Shown here piece after piece: positions 26,040-35,771 of a stretch of 64,000 nt of DNA. Made by a program: the position numbers and the translations under genes. Under the pieces are notes generated by a model that was given only the letters and a program-made list of their open reading frames with translations, had not been told where the DNA came from and searched no databases. The DNA comes from Lachnospiraceae bacterium UBA3316 (GTDB lineage: Bacteria; Bacillota; Clostridia; Lachnospirales; Lachnospiraceae). The DNA lies in NCBI GenBank assembly GCA_002361955.1, contig DESK01000041.1:32256-96255 (forward strand), written 5' to 3'. Positions within the stretch are counted from its first letter, which is position 1. The number at the start of each line of letters is the position of its first letter.

Positions 26040-28670
26040 CTATTTTGCCTCGTACCAATTTTTTCCGGTATGCATGTCGATTTCCAGTTTCACGGAAAGC
26101 TGTGCGGCTCCCTGCATCTCCTCCTGCAAAATCTGTTTTACCTGTTCGACCTCATCTTCCAATGTCTCGATGAGCAGTTCATCATGGATCTGCAGGATCA
26201 GCCGGGAACCCAGGTGTTCTGCCTTTAACCGGTCGTTGACCCGGATCATGGCGATCTTTATGATATCGGCTGCCGTTCCCTGGATCGGCGCGTTCATGGC
26301 TACCCTCTCCCCGAAGGAGCGCTGCATGAAATTGCTGGATTTTAATTCGGGAACCGGCCGCCTGCGGCCAAACATGGTCGTTACATAGCCTGCTTTTTTC
26401 GCGTTCTCTACCGTATCGTCCAGGAATTTCTTGATCCCCGGATAAGTCTCAAAGTATTTTTCAATATACTGGGCGGCCTCTTTTCTGGTAATGCTCAGAT
26501 CTTGGCTCAGTCCAAAGGAACTGATGCCGTAGACAATGCCGAAATTTACGGCTTTGGCATTTCGCCTCTGCAGGTCGGTAACTTCCTCAAAGGGAATGTG
26601 AAAGACCTGGGACGCCGTAATTCTGTGGATGTCCTGGGCTTCCCGGTAGGCGCCGATCAGCGTCTCATCTCCGGAAATAGCCGCCAGTACGCGAAGCTCA
26701 ATCTGTGAATAGTCCGCGTCCACAAACACGCAGCCTTCTTTTGGCACAAAGACCTTCCGGATCCTCCGTCCCAGCTCCATGCGGATGGGGATGTTTTGCA
26801 GGTTTGGCTCGGTGCTGCTGATGCGCCCGGTGGCCGTGATCGTCTGGTTAAAGGTGCTGTGAATTCTGCCGTCCGCGCCGATATAGTTGGCTAGGCCGTC
26901 CGCGTAGGTGGACTTCAGCTTTGTCAGCTGCCGGTACTCCAGGATCTTCGTCACAATCGGATAGTCTCCGGCCAGCTTTTCCAGCACATCTGCCGCTGTG
27001 GAATAGCCCGTTTTTGTCTTTTTTCCATAGGGAAGCTTCAGCTTTTCAAAAAGAATGACGCCGAGCTGTTTCGGGGAATTGATGTTAAACTGCTCGCCGG
27101 CGGCAGTGTAGATTTCCGTCTCCAACTCCTGAATCTTGTCCACAAGCTCTTCCCCGTACTGCCTGAGGGCTTCCGACTCCGCCCCTATTCCCTCGCACTC
27201 CATATCGTAGAGCGTATATACGAGAGGCATCTCGATTTCCCGGAAAAGGGCTTCCATGCCTTCCTCTGAAAGCTTCTGCAGGAGCGGCTTTCTGGCGGCC
27301 CAGGCCACATAGGCCAGATAGCAGGCGCAGGTGGGGACAGACTCCTCTTTTTCCGGCGCTTCAAAGCCTTTTTTTCCTAAAAGCTCCGTTTCCGAGGGGA
27401 GAATGAGGTTTAACTGCTCCTTTGCCACATCTTCATAGCGGTAGCTGTCCTTCAGGGGATTGAGCAGATAGGCGCCGATCGCCAGGTCATACATCTTTGT
27501 CCTGTCACTGACCTCTATATAGGGAAGCTGCTCCTTTAAATCTAAGGTGGCCGTCTCCGTCCCGGCCGCGAAAAGCTCTTCCAGCTTGCCCTTCAGATAG
27601 CCGCTGGTGACAAATCCCTCCACAGGGAAGTAGTAGGTGTCCGTTTCCCCATAGCAGAGAGAGCATCCTGCCACAAGCCCCTTTTGCCGGACCAGATAAA
27701 ATCCGGCCCCTTTGCTTTCCTGTGCTTTTTTGAAGAGTTCTTCTGTCTGTCCGAAATCTGTTACTGTCTGAAAGTGCTGGGCAGCTTCGTTTTTCGGACC
27801 CTGGCATTGGAAGCGGGACAGCATATTTTTGAATTCCAGCTGTTTGCACAGGGTGAAAGCAGCCTCCGTGTACAGCTCCCCAATGCGGGCCGTCTCAAAG
27901 GAGAACTCGATGGGGCTGTCCGTATTGATGGTGGCCAGCTCTTTGGAAAGCTGAGCCAGATCATAGTGGGCTTTTAAGGACTCCCTTGCCTTATTCGGTT
28001 TTATCTCTTCAACATGGGCATAGGCATTTTCAATGGAGCCGTAGGCAGAGATGATTTTGGAAGCCGTCTTCTCTCCTACTCCCGGGATTCCCGGAATGTT
28101 GTCTGAGGCGTCGCCCATGAGGGCTTTTAAATCTATGATCTGGGGCGGTGTCACCTGGTATTTTTCCAGCACTTCCGCCGTATGGTAATCCTCGATCTCT
28201 GTTCCGGTGCGCTTTGTCTTTGGTATCCGTATCTGAATATGTTCTGTGGCAAGCTGCAAAAGATCTCTGTCGCCGGATACCACCGATACGTCAAGGCCTT
28301 CCTTTTCCGCCCTTTTCGCAATAGTACCGAGAAGGTCATCGGCTTCATACCCCTCCAGCATCAAAAGGGGGATTTCCATGGCTCTCAGCATCTCCTGGAT
28401 CAGGGGCACCTGCTGGTGCAGCTCCTGGGGCATGGGTTTACGGGTCCCTTTGTAGGGAGCGTACATCTTATGCCGGAAGGTGGGGGCCTTCAGGTCAAAG
28501 GCCACTGCCAGGTAGTCCGCCTTTTCTTCATCCAGAATTTTAAACATAATATTCAGAAATCCATATACGGCGTTGGTATGCAGCCCCTCGGCATTCGTTA
28601 AATCCGGAATCCCGTAGAAGGCTCGATTTAAAATACTGTGACCGTCAATCAATACTATTTTTTCTCGCAT
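26040..28670 (-). CDS. polA: DNA polymerase I without proofreading motifs
   Basis: Okazaki fragment maturation and repair. 876 residues: 5'-3' exonuclease (1-290; GDASDNIPGIPGVGEKTA), a degenerate 3'-5' exonuclease region (about 295-465) lacking the first metal-binding D-x-E, and the polymerase with motif A DADYSQIELR, motif B RRNAKAVNFGIVYG and motif C QIHDELL. The start MREKIVLIDGH at 28670 is chosen over an in-frame ATG 12 nt earlier because GGAGAG precedes it. It overlaps the end of the anti-sigma-like gene. Confidence 0.96.
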   Translation of the reverse strand: MREKIVLIDGHSILNRAFYGIPDLTNAEGLHTNAVYGFLNIMFKILDEEKADYLAVAFDLKAPTFRHKMYAPYKGTRKPMPQELHQQVPLIQEMLRAMEIPLLMLEGYEADDLLGTIAKRAEKEGLDVSVVSGDRDLLQLATEHIQIRIPKTKRTGTEIEDYHTAEVLEKYQVTPPQIIDLKALMGDASDNIPGIPGVGEKTASKIISAYGSIENAYAHVEEIKPNKARESLKAHYDLAQLSKELATINTDSPIEFSFETARIGELYTEAAFTLCKQLEFKNMLSRFQCQGPKNEAAQHFQTVTDFGQTEELFKKAQESKGAGFYLVRQKGLVAGCSLCYGETDTYYFPVEGFVTSGYLKGKLEELFAAGTETATLDLKEQLPYIEVSDRTKMYDLAIGAYLLNPLKDSYRYEDVAKEQLNLILPSETELLGKKGFEAPEKEESVPTCACYLAYVAWAARKPLLQKLSEEGMEALFREIEMPLVYTLYDMECEGIGAESEALRQYGEELVDKIQELETEIYTAAGEQFNINSPKQLGVILFEKLKLPYGKKTKTGYSTAADVLEKLAGDYPIVTKILEYRQLTKLKSTYADGLANYIGADGRIHSTFNQTITATGRISSTEPNLQNIPIRMELGRRIRKVFVPKEGCVFVDADYSQIELRVLAAISGDETLIGAYREAQDIHRITASQVFHIPFEEVTDLQRRNAKAVNFGIVYGISSFGLSQDLSITRKEAAQYIEKYFETYPGIKKFLDDTVENAKKAGYVTTMFGRRRPVPELKSSNFMQRSFGERVAMNAPIQGTAADIIKIAMIRVNDRLKAEHLGSRLILQIHDELLIETLEDEVEQVKQILQEEMQGAAQLSVKLEIDMHTGKNWYEAK

Positions 28671-29205
28671 TATTCTCTCCATCCGTCTCTACTGTACTGT
28701 GTGTATTTCTCTCAGCCTGATCAGATTTATCCTGTCGGCGCGGCGTTTCCGGCAGCTTTCTCTCATTGGCAGTTTCACTTTCCGGCGGGGCAGGTGTTTC
28801 TGTGCCGTCTGTCTCAGGGGAGTCCTGTCCATAGAGCATCTGATAGGCAAAGGTTTTCTTCATATCTCCCTTTGCCAGAAATTCCCCCTGGGTAATCAGG
28901 GATATCACCAGAAGGATTTCCGCCAGCAGCATGATGCCGTAGCTGCATATGCGGAAGATTCTTCTCCCCCGTACTTTGCGTTCCGTGGCCTCAAGGTCAT
29001 CTTCCAGCATCTGCTTGATATTATATGAAACATCCTGTTCCTCATCCAGCTTTTGCAGCGCAAAATGGATGGTAAAGTAAATTTCCAGTTCCTCATGACA
29101 TTCCTGGCAATGGGTGATGTGGTCGATGAATTCCTCTGTTTCTTCGTCGTCCAGCTGCCGTTTGACGTAGGCTGTCACAAGACTCTGTGCCTTTTTGCAA
29201 TCCAT
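28645..29205 (-). CDS. Membrane protein with zf-HC2 anti-sigma zinc finger
   Basis: 186 residues from the ATG at 29205 (GAGGAAAAAAGC before it). An N-terminal anti-sigma type zinc finger (HITHCQECHEEL, about 29-40) and a single membrane segment near 88-110, then an extracellular tail rich in Pro, Glu and Thr with no known domain. It looks like a membrane anti-sigma factor or a redox sensor, but no sigma factor gene is next to it. It leads the polA operon. Confidence 0.75.
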   Translation of the reverse strand: MDCKKAQSLVTAYVKRQLDDEETEEFIDHITHCQECHEELEIYFTIHFALQKLDEEQDVSYNIKQMLEDDLEATERKVRGRRIFRICSYGIMLLAEILLVISLITQGEFLAKGDMKKTFAYQMLYGQDSPETDGTETPAPPESETANERKLPETPRRQDKSDQAERNTHSTVETDGENNARKNSID

Positions 29206-29247
29206 GCTTTTTTCCTCGTTTTGCGATATCCTCTTTGTGCTTTTATG

Positions 29248-29276
29248 AGTATAGCATATTTTAAATAGCAGAACAA
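29248..29276 (-). promoter_or_regulatory. Promoter of the zf-HC2-polA operon
   Basis: Minus strand: -35 TTGTTC (29276-29271), 17-bp spacer, -10 TATACT (29253-29248). The gene order suggests it drives zf-HC2, polA, coaE, MBL, UPF0237 and UPF0210. Confidence 0.7.
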
Positions 29277-29277
29277 G

Positions 29278-29326
29278 CGGAACCGGAGCGCCGCTGAAAT
29301 CTATTTCCAGTGACACTCCGGTTCCT
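29278..29326 (-). terminator. Hairpin after the CotH surface protein gene
   Basis: GGAACCGGAG pairs perfectly with CTCCGGTTCC, and an inner stem (GTCACTG with CAGCGGC, imperfect) extends it. No clear T-run follows, but it sits 30 nt after the stop codon. Confidence 0.65.
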
Positions 29327-29357
29327 GTATGGTATGCTGCCGCCTGCGCGCAGGGGC

Positions 29358-32300
29358 CTACTTTACCTTAACGGCTTTTGATTTTTTGTAGGGGCCGTAA
29401 ACATTCTTTTTCACAGCCACTACCCTGTAATAATACTTTTTGCCCTTCTTCACCTTTTTGTCTGTGTATGTGACGGTTTTCACCTTCTTGATCTGGGCAA
29501 TCTTTTTGTAACCGCTGCCTGCCTTGGTGGAGCGGAGGATGATATATCCGGTGGCTCCCTTGACACGCTTCCAGGTCACTTTTACCGTTCTCTTGCTGCC
29601 TGCCTTCAGGGCTTTTACGGTAACCTTGGCTGTGGCCTTGGGCAGGGTAATGCTTGTGCCCTGGCTGCGCTGGCTGACAGAGGTTCCGTTGGCTGCTTCC
29701 ACGTAATAGGTGGATTTGCCGCCGGCAGGCTTCGTGTCATAATAAGTATCCTGAACGGTGGTTCCAAGCAGGGAGAGCTTGCTTCCGGTTTTCCTGTAAA
29801 TCCGGTACTCCTTCGCTCCCACCACCTTCTGCAGCGTCACCTTTACCTGGGAGCTGCCGGAGCGGATCACACTCTTTAAAGAAGTGATCGCAGGCGTCGC
29901 CGGTACGGGATTCTGGGGCTCTGTCTGGGGCTCATCCGGTTCTGTCTGAGGCTCGTCAGGCTCCGTGGAGGGCTCACTGGAGAATTTCGTAAGTCCGTCG
30001 ATGGCTGCTTTCAACAGATTCATGGCATCGGCAAGCTGCTCTTTCGTGCTGGAAGCGTCGTTTTGGATGTTTCTTGCGTTCTCTAAGGCATTCTGAAGGG
30101 CCTCCCAGCTCTCCTTTGTGTAAATAGAGGAATCGCGATAGGTGTTTTCTGTCTGGTCGATCATGCCTCCCAGCTCTTTTTTCAGTTCTTCCTTCTCATC
30201 GGGTTCTTCCCCGGAACCGCCGGAAGGAAGCAGGTCCTTCCCCCAGACGCCGTCAGCAGAGCTTCTTGGCAGCACGATGCTTATGGTAGTCTCAGGAAGC
30301 TTGGTGTAGTTCAGCACTTCAAAATCATTTTCATTGATATCCGTATCGATAAAGCAGATTCGGCGCACAGACTTGTTTTTCGAGATGATCTCATCTCCGA
30401 CAGGGTCTGTGAGCGGAACGCCTTCCACCATTCCTTCATTTACGGAAACACCGTCGATCTGTGTCTCGCCGTTGTACAGCACAACTTTGTATTTCTTATT
30501 GCTGATGGCCAGATCCCAGTCCGCGTCTGCGGTCTCCAGGTTGATCAGCACGCTGTCTTTCTTTCCTGCCGCGCAGCGGACCAGATAAGAAGTATAGGCG
30601 GGAATCTCACCTGTCAGGGCCAGGGAAGCCGTATCTTCGCCGGAGGTGTAGGTGAGGCTGTATCCATCCAGACTTATGGCTTCTGCGGTGGGATTGTACA
30701 GCTCAATGAAGCTGTGGGAGATCGCCCCGTCCTTTGTGCCGCATCCGTAGACCTGGTTGATGATCAGATGCTTCGTCTGTGCCTCCTTGATCTTTACGGT
30801 GGCTGTCATGGAGCAGCTGAGGGTTCCCGTCTCCTTTGTGCTGGCAATCGTCAAGGAGATGGTTTTCCCTTCCAGGGCCTTGTCTACCGTGTAGAAAGCG
30901 CCTGTGGCTCCGGCGATGGGAGCGCCGTCCGCATACCACTGGTAAGAGAGGGTTCCCGTGTTGTTTGTGTTTTCGTCTGCATAGAGAATGGCGCCCGCGA
31001 TGGCGTTTCCTCTGATGGAAAGCGTTCCCTCAAGCTTTGTCTCCGGGGGATCGATGGGGCCTTCGCCTCCCGGCCAGGCTCCGTCTGTCAGGCTCCTGGG
31101 ACGGTAGGCGCTTACCTTTGCCGCATCCGCGCCTTCGTAGGTGACTGCTTCAAAATCGGCCACGTTATTGTTTGTGTCCGCAAAATCTATTCTTCGGATG
31201 GCTCTCTGTTTGCTGATGGTGCCGTCGGGAAGAGCGTCTCCCTCCACGGCTGCCTCATTGACAGAGACACCGTCCTCGATCTTTGATCCCTTGTAGAGGA
31301 TCAGGCGATAGCGCTTATTATCAATGGTCTGCGTCCATTCCTGGTCAAAGACGGTAATGGAAAGCTTAATCAGATCCGGTGTGGAGGTATCCTGGGCTTC
31401 GCAGCGCACGAGGTAGGAGCTATGGGCGGGAACGCTCTTGCTGCCATCCAGCCTAAGCTGCACTTCCTCTGCCGCCCCTCCGTTCTTTCCGCCGGAGAGG
31501 TATCCCAGGGTGTAGCCATCCAGGCTGATCTCCTGGTCGGTGGGGTTATACAGCTCAATAAAGCTATGGGAAACGGGGGTGCCGTCATTGGCTCCGCCGC
31601 CGTATACCTGGTGAATCAGCAGATGGTCATTTTTCAGCTCTTCAGGGGGCAGGACAGCCTCTGTCTCCGGGCTCTCCAGGCTTCCCGTCTCTATGGAACT
31701 GGAAACAGCCACCTTGATTTTCTTTCCCACTTCCGCCGCTGTCAGCTTATATGTATTAGAAACCGCGCCGGGGATTGGCTGGCCGTCTGCGTACCACTGG
31801 TAGGACAGGCTGCCACTGTTGTTTGTATCGGAGATGGCTGCCGTCAGCACAGAGCCCTCTCTGGGAACTCCGCTGATGGAAACGCTGCCGGTTAACGGCG
31901 CCGACTGGACGTCCTTTGTAAATGTGGTGTAGGCCGTTACTGTGCCGCTGGAGATCAGGTTTTCCGCAGCATCCATTCCCCTTACCTGGATGACATTCAT
32001 TTTTCCGCTTTCTTTCTCCAGATGGGTATCCGCCACCGTGAGGACTGCCTTTTGGTTTGCCACGTCTGCCGTGCCCTCCAGGATGCCGTTTACATAGAAT
32101 CCAACCTTTACGGCACTGTTGTTCGTCACGTTTGCGGTATAAACTGTGGAGGAGCCGTTGCTTGTATCTGCTGTCACAGTGATTCCGCTGCCCTTATACT
32201 TCCCGAAGGAGCGAAGCAGGTTATCTACAGAGGTAAACTGGCTGTCCAGCCAATTCAGACGGGCCTTTAAGAAGGTGCGGAGCCGTTCCGTCTCTGTCGT

Positions 32301-35153
32301 AAAGGTGGAATGATGCTGCAGGTAGCCGGCGTCATAGTTGGCCTTGGCTGATTCGGCAAGGTACTCCTGATCCTGGTCAATGATACCGCCGTCTTTAACG
32401 ATCTCTTCAAAATTTCCCCTGTTTTTCTGATAGCATTCGTAGATCTTTGTGATAAAGTAGGGATCTCCGATCAGGAATTTGTACCACTGTTCTGCCTGGG
32501 AGCCGTCGGCGCGGGTCGTGGTCATCCACTTGGTGGGATAGTTCGTCTCCCCGGAGCTTACCTGGCTGTTGGAAGTCCAGTCCATATCCCACAGAGGCCC
32601 GATGTACAGCTTTTCGTTCAGATCCTTGTACATATAGGTGCTCTTTTTCATCGTCTCCGTGTTCCAGTAGAACTCATTGACCATGAAGTAGTTGACGAGG
32701 GACTCCATGTCTACCAGATCGGTATAATGCTGCCGCCCTTCGTAGTCTGCCGTAAAGTTCGAAGCATTGGAGGAGCCTGCCTGTTTGGTGACAGTCACAT
32801 AATAATCAGGGGCGCGGAAGCTGTCTTCCACTGCCTGGATGTACTGCTTTGCGTAGTTCTCAAGAACCTTGTTGGTGCTTGCAAATTCCGGGCTCTTGAA
32901 CATGATTGGCTGGCCGGAATTTGTATGGAACTTGGAGTATTCATCATAATATTGATCCAGCTCAAACAGGAAGCCGCCGGACACATTGATGGTGCCGTCC
33001 TCGTTTTTCGGAAGCTCTGTAAAATAGTCCGAAATCTTGTAAGTGGTTCCCAGGTAAGTGACGCTGTCGCTGGTGATCCAGTCCATATGTTCATTCAGGT
33101 AATCCTCAAGGGCGTCCCTGGCGTCCCCCTTGATGCCTTCTTTTTTTCCGATGGCCTTCGCCACATCGCCTGCCAGGCCTTCCCAGTCATGGATATTTAC
33201 GCGGCTCTTCTCTATCCGCACATTTCCCACAAACTGGTAGTTTCCGGCGTAAACGTCGTTTAAGATCACATCTACATGGGTGGACGGAAGGGGACACAGG
33301 CCCATTTTTGCTGCCAGGTCATAGGACGTGGTGTTACGGATCAGGGATTCGTCCATGTAGTTGGCCAGAAGCGCCCAGTGCTTGCTGGTGCCAAATCCGA
33401 AAACATCCGTCTTTTCATCCAGTTTCAGCTTATAGGGAAGCTTGCTGAAGCCCGTGTTCCAGGTACTGTTTCCGCGTCCGCGGATCGAGAGCGCCCCGTC
33501 ATACAGGGTAGTGGTTTTAGAGTTATAGGTATCATTTCCCTGGATATGCATGGTGGCGTCTTTATACTCTGTTTTGCTGGTGATGCCGTGGCCGTCCGCT
33601 GTGTTGATATAAACCACCGGGAGCTTGCTGCAGTAAATCCGTTTCACAAGCTGGGCGTTCTGCGAACCTGCAAGGGTAGCCGTGACCGTCAAAAAGTTGT
33701 TCAGGTCGCTGGCTGTAGGTGTGTAGGTAGCCGTGTCGGATACTGCGCGGTTTCCCACCTTCCACTGGTAGGTGAAGGATGCCCCGTCCGGCATATTTGC
33801 CACAGAGGCTGTGATGGCTGTCCCTACCTTAGCGTATTCCTGGTCTAAGGTTATAGAGAGGGTAGAACGAACCGTCACAGAGAAGGTTTTTGTCCTTCCG
33901 GATGGCGTTTGGGCTGTCAGAGTCACTGGGGTGTCTGCCCAGACGCCCGACACCTTGGCCGTTCCGCCTGTAATGGAGATCACGCGGATATCGCTGCTGC
34001 TCCAGGTGATGGCTTCCTTCCCATCCCCTGTCTCATACTCCAGAGGTACGGTAAAATCTGTGGTTACAGAGGAAAAACTGTCTCCTTCCGCAAACACCGG
34101 ACCGGGAATGGGCGTAAGGACCTTTCCCTCACTGATCACCGGAAGAATCCTGCCATTGGAAACCTTCCAATAATCTGAACCCAGGGCGTCTGCCACATCC
34201 TGGCTTCCCAATTGCTCCTCTGTGATCTGCTGGGAGCTTCCGAAGTCACGTCCCGCTCCTTCCAGATAATAGCAGTTTGTGATGTGAGCCGTGTTGGATT
34301 CTGCTGCCGGGGAGGAGCTGTAGCCGTTGATGGCGTAGCCCTGCCCGCCCTTCCAGGTGACGGTTCCCACATTCAGGCAGGAACTTAAGGAACCGATCAG
34401 GGCATCCTGATGGATTCTGCCCAGGATACCGCCGCATCGGACGGGAGATGTGGGAACATTGCTTTCTGCCGTTACGTTGGCTGCATTGTACAGATTTGTC
34501 ATCTGTACGGCCGAATGGTTCCGGCGCACCTGTCCGACTACGCCGCCTATGCCGATCAGGTCGCCGCCGCTGTTTCCGTTTACGGTGATCTCACCGCTGA
34601 GGACAGCGATATTGTCGATTTTTACAAAGCCGTCCGCATCCCCTGACAGGGCGCCGATAGTATCTCCCCCGCCGAGAGTGTGGGTAATATCAACATCTGT
34701 GAAGTTGATGTTCTTTACTTCTGCGTAGTCAGAAGCCAGGTCGCTTCCGATCATGGCAAACAGCCCGGACTGATTTGTCCTTTCGGCGCCGCTGCCGCTG
34801 TAGTTGATCGTCAGGCCTTCTATGGTATGTCCCTGGCCGTCAAACGTACCGGAAAATACCCGATCGCCGCTGGTCAGGCCGTACTCCGGGCCGGTGGCAC
34901 CGCCGATCGGCGTCCAGTTTCCACCTGACAGGTCAATATCGTTCACAAGGACATAGTCCCCATCCATGGGATGAGCCGCGTCCTTTCCAATCTTCTCCAA
35001 TTCTCCCTTGTCCGCAATCTCAATCGGACTGTCTGCCGCTTTGGCCTCTATCCCGGCCTCTGGAAGAAAACTTCCGCCCGACAGACCTACTGCCAGGGAC
35101 ATCAATAGAGCCAGTCCCCGCTTTTTGTACTGCTTTCGCTCTTTTTTCCTCAT
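29358..35153 (-). CDS. Giant secreted CotH-kinase / lamin-tail surface protein
   Basis: 1931 residues from the ATG at 35153 (ACAGGAGGTACAT before it). Signal peptide to about 38; a GLUG-like beta-solenoid stretch (45-330); Ig-like modules; a CotH-type kinase-like domain (about 510-985, SIRGRGNSTW, KPYKLKLDE-like and FELDQYYDE); twin modules of Ig-like A1 repeat plus lamin-tail domain (1174-1359 and 1463-1638); a FIVAR helical segment (1646-1719); a PEPQTEP linker; two FnIII-like domains to the Lys-rich end. No sorting signal is seen, so it may be released or held by charge. Family CotH proteins phosphorylate proteins; that role here is inference. Confidence 0.85.
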   Translation of the reverse strand: MRKKERKQYKKRGLALLMSLAVGLSGGSFLPEAGIEAKAADSPIEIADKGELEKIGKDAAHPMDGDYVLVNDIDLSGGNWTPIGGATGPEYGLTSGDRVFSGTFDGQGHTIEGLTINYSGSGAERTNQSGLFAMIGSDLASDYAEVKNINFTDVDITHTLGGGDTIGALSGDADGFVKIDNIAVLSGEITVNGNSGGDLIGIGGVVGQVRRNHSAVQMTNLYNAANVTAESNVPTSPVRCGGILGRIHQDALIGSLSSCLNVGTVTWKGGQGYAINGYSSSPAAESNTAHITNCYYLEGAGRDFGSSQQITEEQLGSQDVADALGSDYWKVSNGRILPVISEGKVLTPIPGPVFAEGDSFSSVTTDFTVPLEYETGDGKEAITWSSSDIRVISITGGTAKVSGVWADTPVTLTAQTPSGRTKTFSVTVRSTLSITLDQEYAKVGTAITASVANMPDGASFTYQWKVGNRAVSDTATYTPTASDLNNFLTVTATLAGSQNAQLVKRIYCSKLPVVYINTADGHGITSKTEYKDATMHIQGNDTYNSKTTTLYDGALSIRGRGNSTWNTGFSKLPYKLKLDEKTDVFGFGTSKHWALLANYMDESLIRNTTSYDLAAKMGLCPLPSTHVDVILNDVYAGNYQFVGNVRIEKSRVNIHDWEGLAGDVAKAIGKKEGIKGDARDALEDYLNEHMDWITSDSVTYLGTTYKISDYFTELPKNEDGTINVSGGFLFELDQYYDEYSKFHTNSGQPIMFKSPEFASTNKVLENYAKQYIQAVEDSFRAPDYYVTVTKQAGSSNASNFTADYEGRQHYTDLVDMESLVNYFMVNEFYWNTETMKKSTYMYKDLNEKLYIGPLWDMDWTSNSQVSSGETNYPTKWMTTTRADGSQAEQWYKFLIGDPYFITKIYECYQKNRGNFEEIVKDGGIIDQDQEYLAESAKANYDAGYLQHHSTFTTETERLRTFLKARLNWLDSQFTSVDNLLRSFGKYKGSGITVTADTSNGSSTVYTANVTNNSAVKVGFYVNGILEGTADVANQKAVLTVADTHLEKESGKMNVIQVRGMDAAENLISSGTVTAYTTFTKDVQSAPLTGSVSISGVPREGSVLTAAISDTNNSGSLSYQWYADGQPIPGAVSNTYKLTAAEVGKKIKVAVSSSIETGSLESPETEAVLPPEELKNDHLLIHQVYGGGANDGTPVSHSFIELYNPTDQEISLDGYTLGYLSGGKNGGAAEEVQLRLDGSKSVPAHSSYLVRCEAQDTSTPDLIKLSITVFDQEWTQTIDNKRYRLILYKGSKIEDGVSVNEAAVEGDALPDGTISKQRAIRRIDFADTNNNVADFEAVTYEGADAAKVSAYRPRSLTDGAWPGGEGPIDPPETKLEGTLSIRGNAIAGAILYADENTNNTGTLSYQWYADGAPIAGATGAFYTVDKALEGKTISLTIASTKETGTLSCSMTATVKIKEAQTKHLIINQVYGCGTKDGAISHSFIELYNPTAEAISLDGYSLTYTSGEDTASLALTGEIPAYTSYLVRCAAGKKDSVLINLETADADWDLAISNKKYKVVLYNGETQIDGVSVNEGMVEGVPLTDPVGDEIISKNKSVRRICFIDTDINENDFEVLNYTKLPETTISIVLPRSSADGVWGKDLLPSGGSGEEPDEKEELKKELGGMIDQTENTYRDSSIYTKESWEALQNALENARNIQNDASSTKEQLADAMNLLKAAIDGLTKFSSEPSTEPDEPQTEPDEPQTEPQNPVPATPAITSLKSVIRSGSSQVKVTLQKVVGAKEYRIYRKTGSKLSLLGTTVQDTYYDTKPAGGKSTYYVEAANGTSVSQRSQGTSITLPKATAKVTVKALKAGSKRTVKVTWKRVKGATGYIILRSTKAGSGYKKIAQIKKVKTVTYTDKKVKKGKKYYYRVVAVKKNVYGPYKKSKAVKVK

Positions 35154-35204
35154 ATGTACCTCCTGTTTTGCGGCGGCAGCAGTGACTCCTTTGCTGCCGT
35201 ATTG

Positions 35205-35230
35205 TAGCAGTTCAGGCATCTGAACTGCTA
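35205..35230 (-). promoter_or_regulatory. Perfect hairpin in the leader of the CotH gene
   Basis: TAGCAGTTCA, six bases, TGAACTGCTA, a perfect 10-bp inverted repeat 52 nt before the start. A promoter just upstream is possible (GCGACA, 17 bp, TACAAT on the minus strand at about 35254-35282). The hairpin could act as an operator, an RNA stabiliser or an attenuator. Confidence 0.5.
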
Positions 35231-35405
35231 TGCCGTATTTGCTGTCAGGGATATTGTATCATGAATTGTGCAGTTTGTCGCTATTTTTCCTATTTCTCTT
35301 ATAAAAATTCGTGACTGTTGATACCTGCATAGAAAATTCCATTTACAGGCAGTAAGTCGTTTGACATGCAGACCACACTTCCCGCTCCTATTTCTACCGA
35401 TCTAA

Positions 35406-35606
35406 CCACGGCCGGCGTGCGGCACCGCCACCGGGATTCCTGACGCTTACATCATGCAGCGTGGTGGCTGGGGAAATGACGGGGTTCTAAAGAATGTTTA
35501 CCGCCATGTGATGGAGGAAAAAGAGAAGGAAATGAATAAGAAAGCGAACGATTACTTTTCAGGGTTATGCAACACGAAATGCAACACGAAAACAAAAAAC
35601 CCCTGA
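35406..35606 (+). pseudogene. C-terminal remnant of a tyrosine integrase
   Basis: An open frame of 67 codons without a proper start codon translates to GIPDAYIMQRGGW, then VLKNVYRHVMEEKEKEMNKK and FSG, which is the typical end of phage or ICE tyrosine recombinases including the active-site Tyr region (KNVYRHV). The rest of the gene is missing upstream. The last codons (LCNTKCNT) read as MQHEMQHEN in a neighbouring frame, the normal family ending, so there is probably one base deletion in GGGTT. It points toward the tRNA-Leu gene, 20 bp away. Confidence 0.8.
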
Positions 35607-35619
35607 TTTCTCAGGGGTT
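35591..35619 (-). terminator. Terminator of tRNA-Leu
   Basis: Minus strand: AACCCCTGA, GAAA loop, TCAGGGGTT and TTTT. A clean intrinsic terminator just behind the tRNA; the old integrase stop codon lies within it. Confidence 0.9.
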
Positions 35620-35625
35620 TTGCTA

Positions 35626-35708
35626 TGCCGCTGGCCGGACTCGAACCGGCACGGTTGTTCACCGCTTGATTTTGAGTCAAGTGCGTCTGCCAATTCCGCC
35701 ACAGCGGC
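35626..35708 (-). tRNA. tRNA-Leu (anticodon CAA)
   Basis: 83-nt class II tRNA. The acceptor stem GCCGCTG pairs with CAGCGGC, the anticodon arm CTTGA-CTCAAAA-TCAAG puts CAA at 34-36 (reads UUG), the long variable arm is CGGTGAACAACCG, and the T arm is GCCGGTTCGAGTCCGGC. The 3' CCA is not encoded. Its 3' end faces the integrase remnant, the classic attachment site for integrating elements. Confidence 0.96.
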
Positions 35709-35771
35709 AGGGCTTCTTTCAACCGAAGATTATTCTAGCATAAGAAGCCGCATTATGCAAGTATTTTTTTC

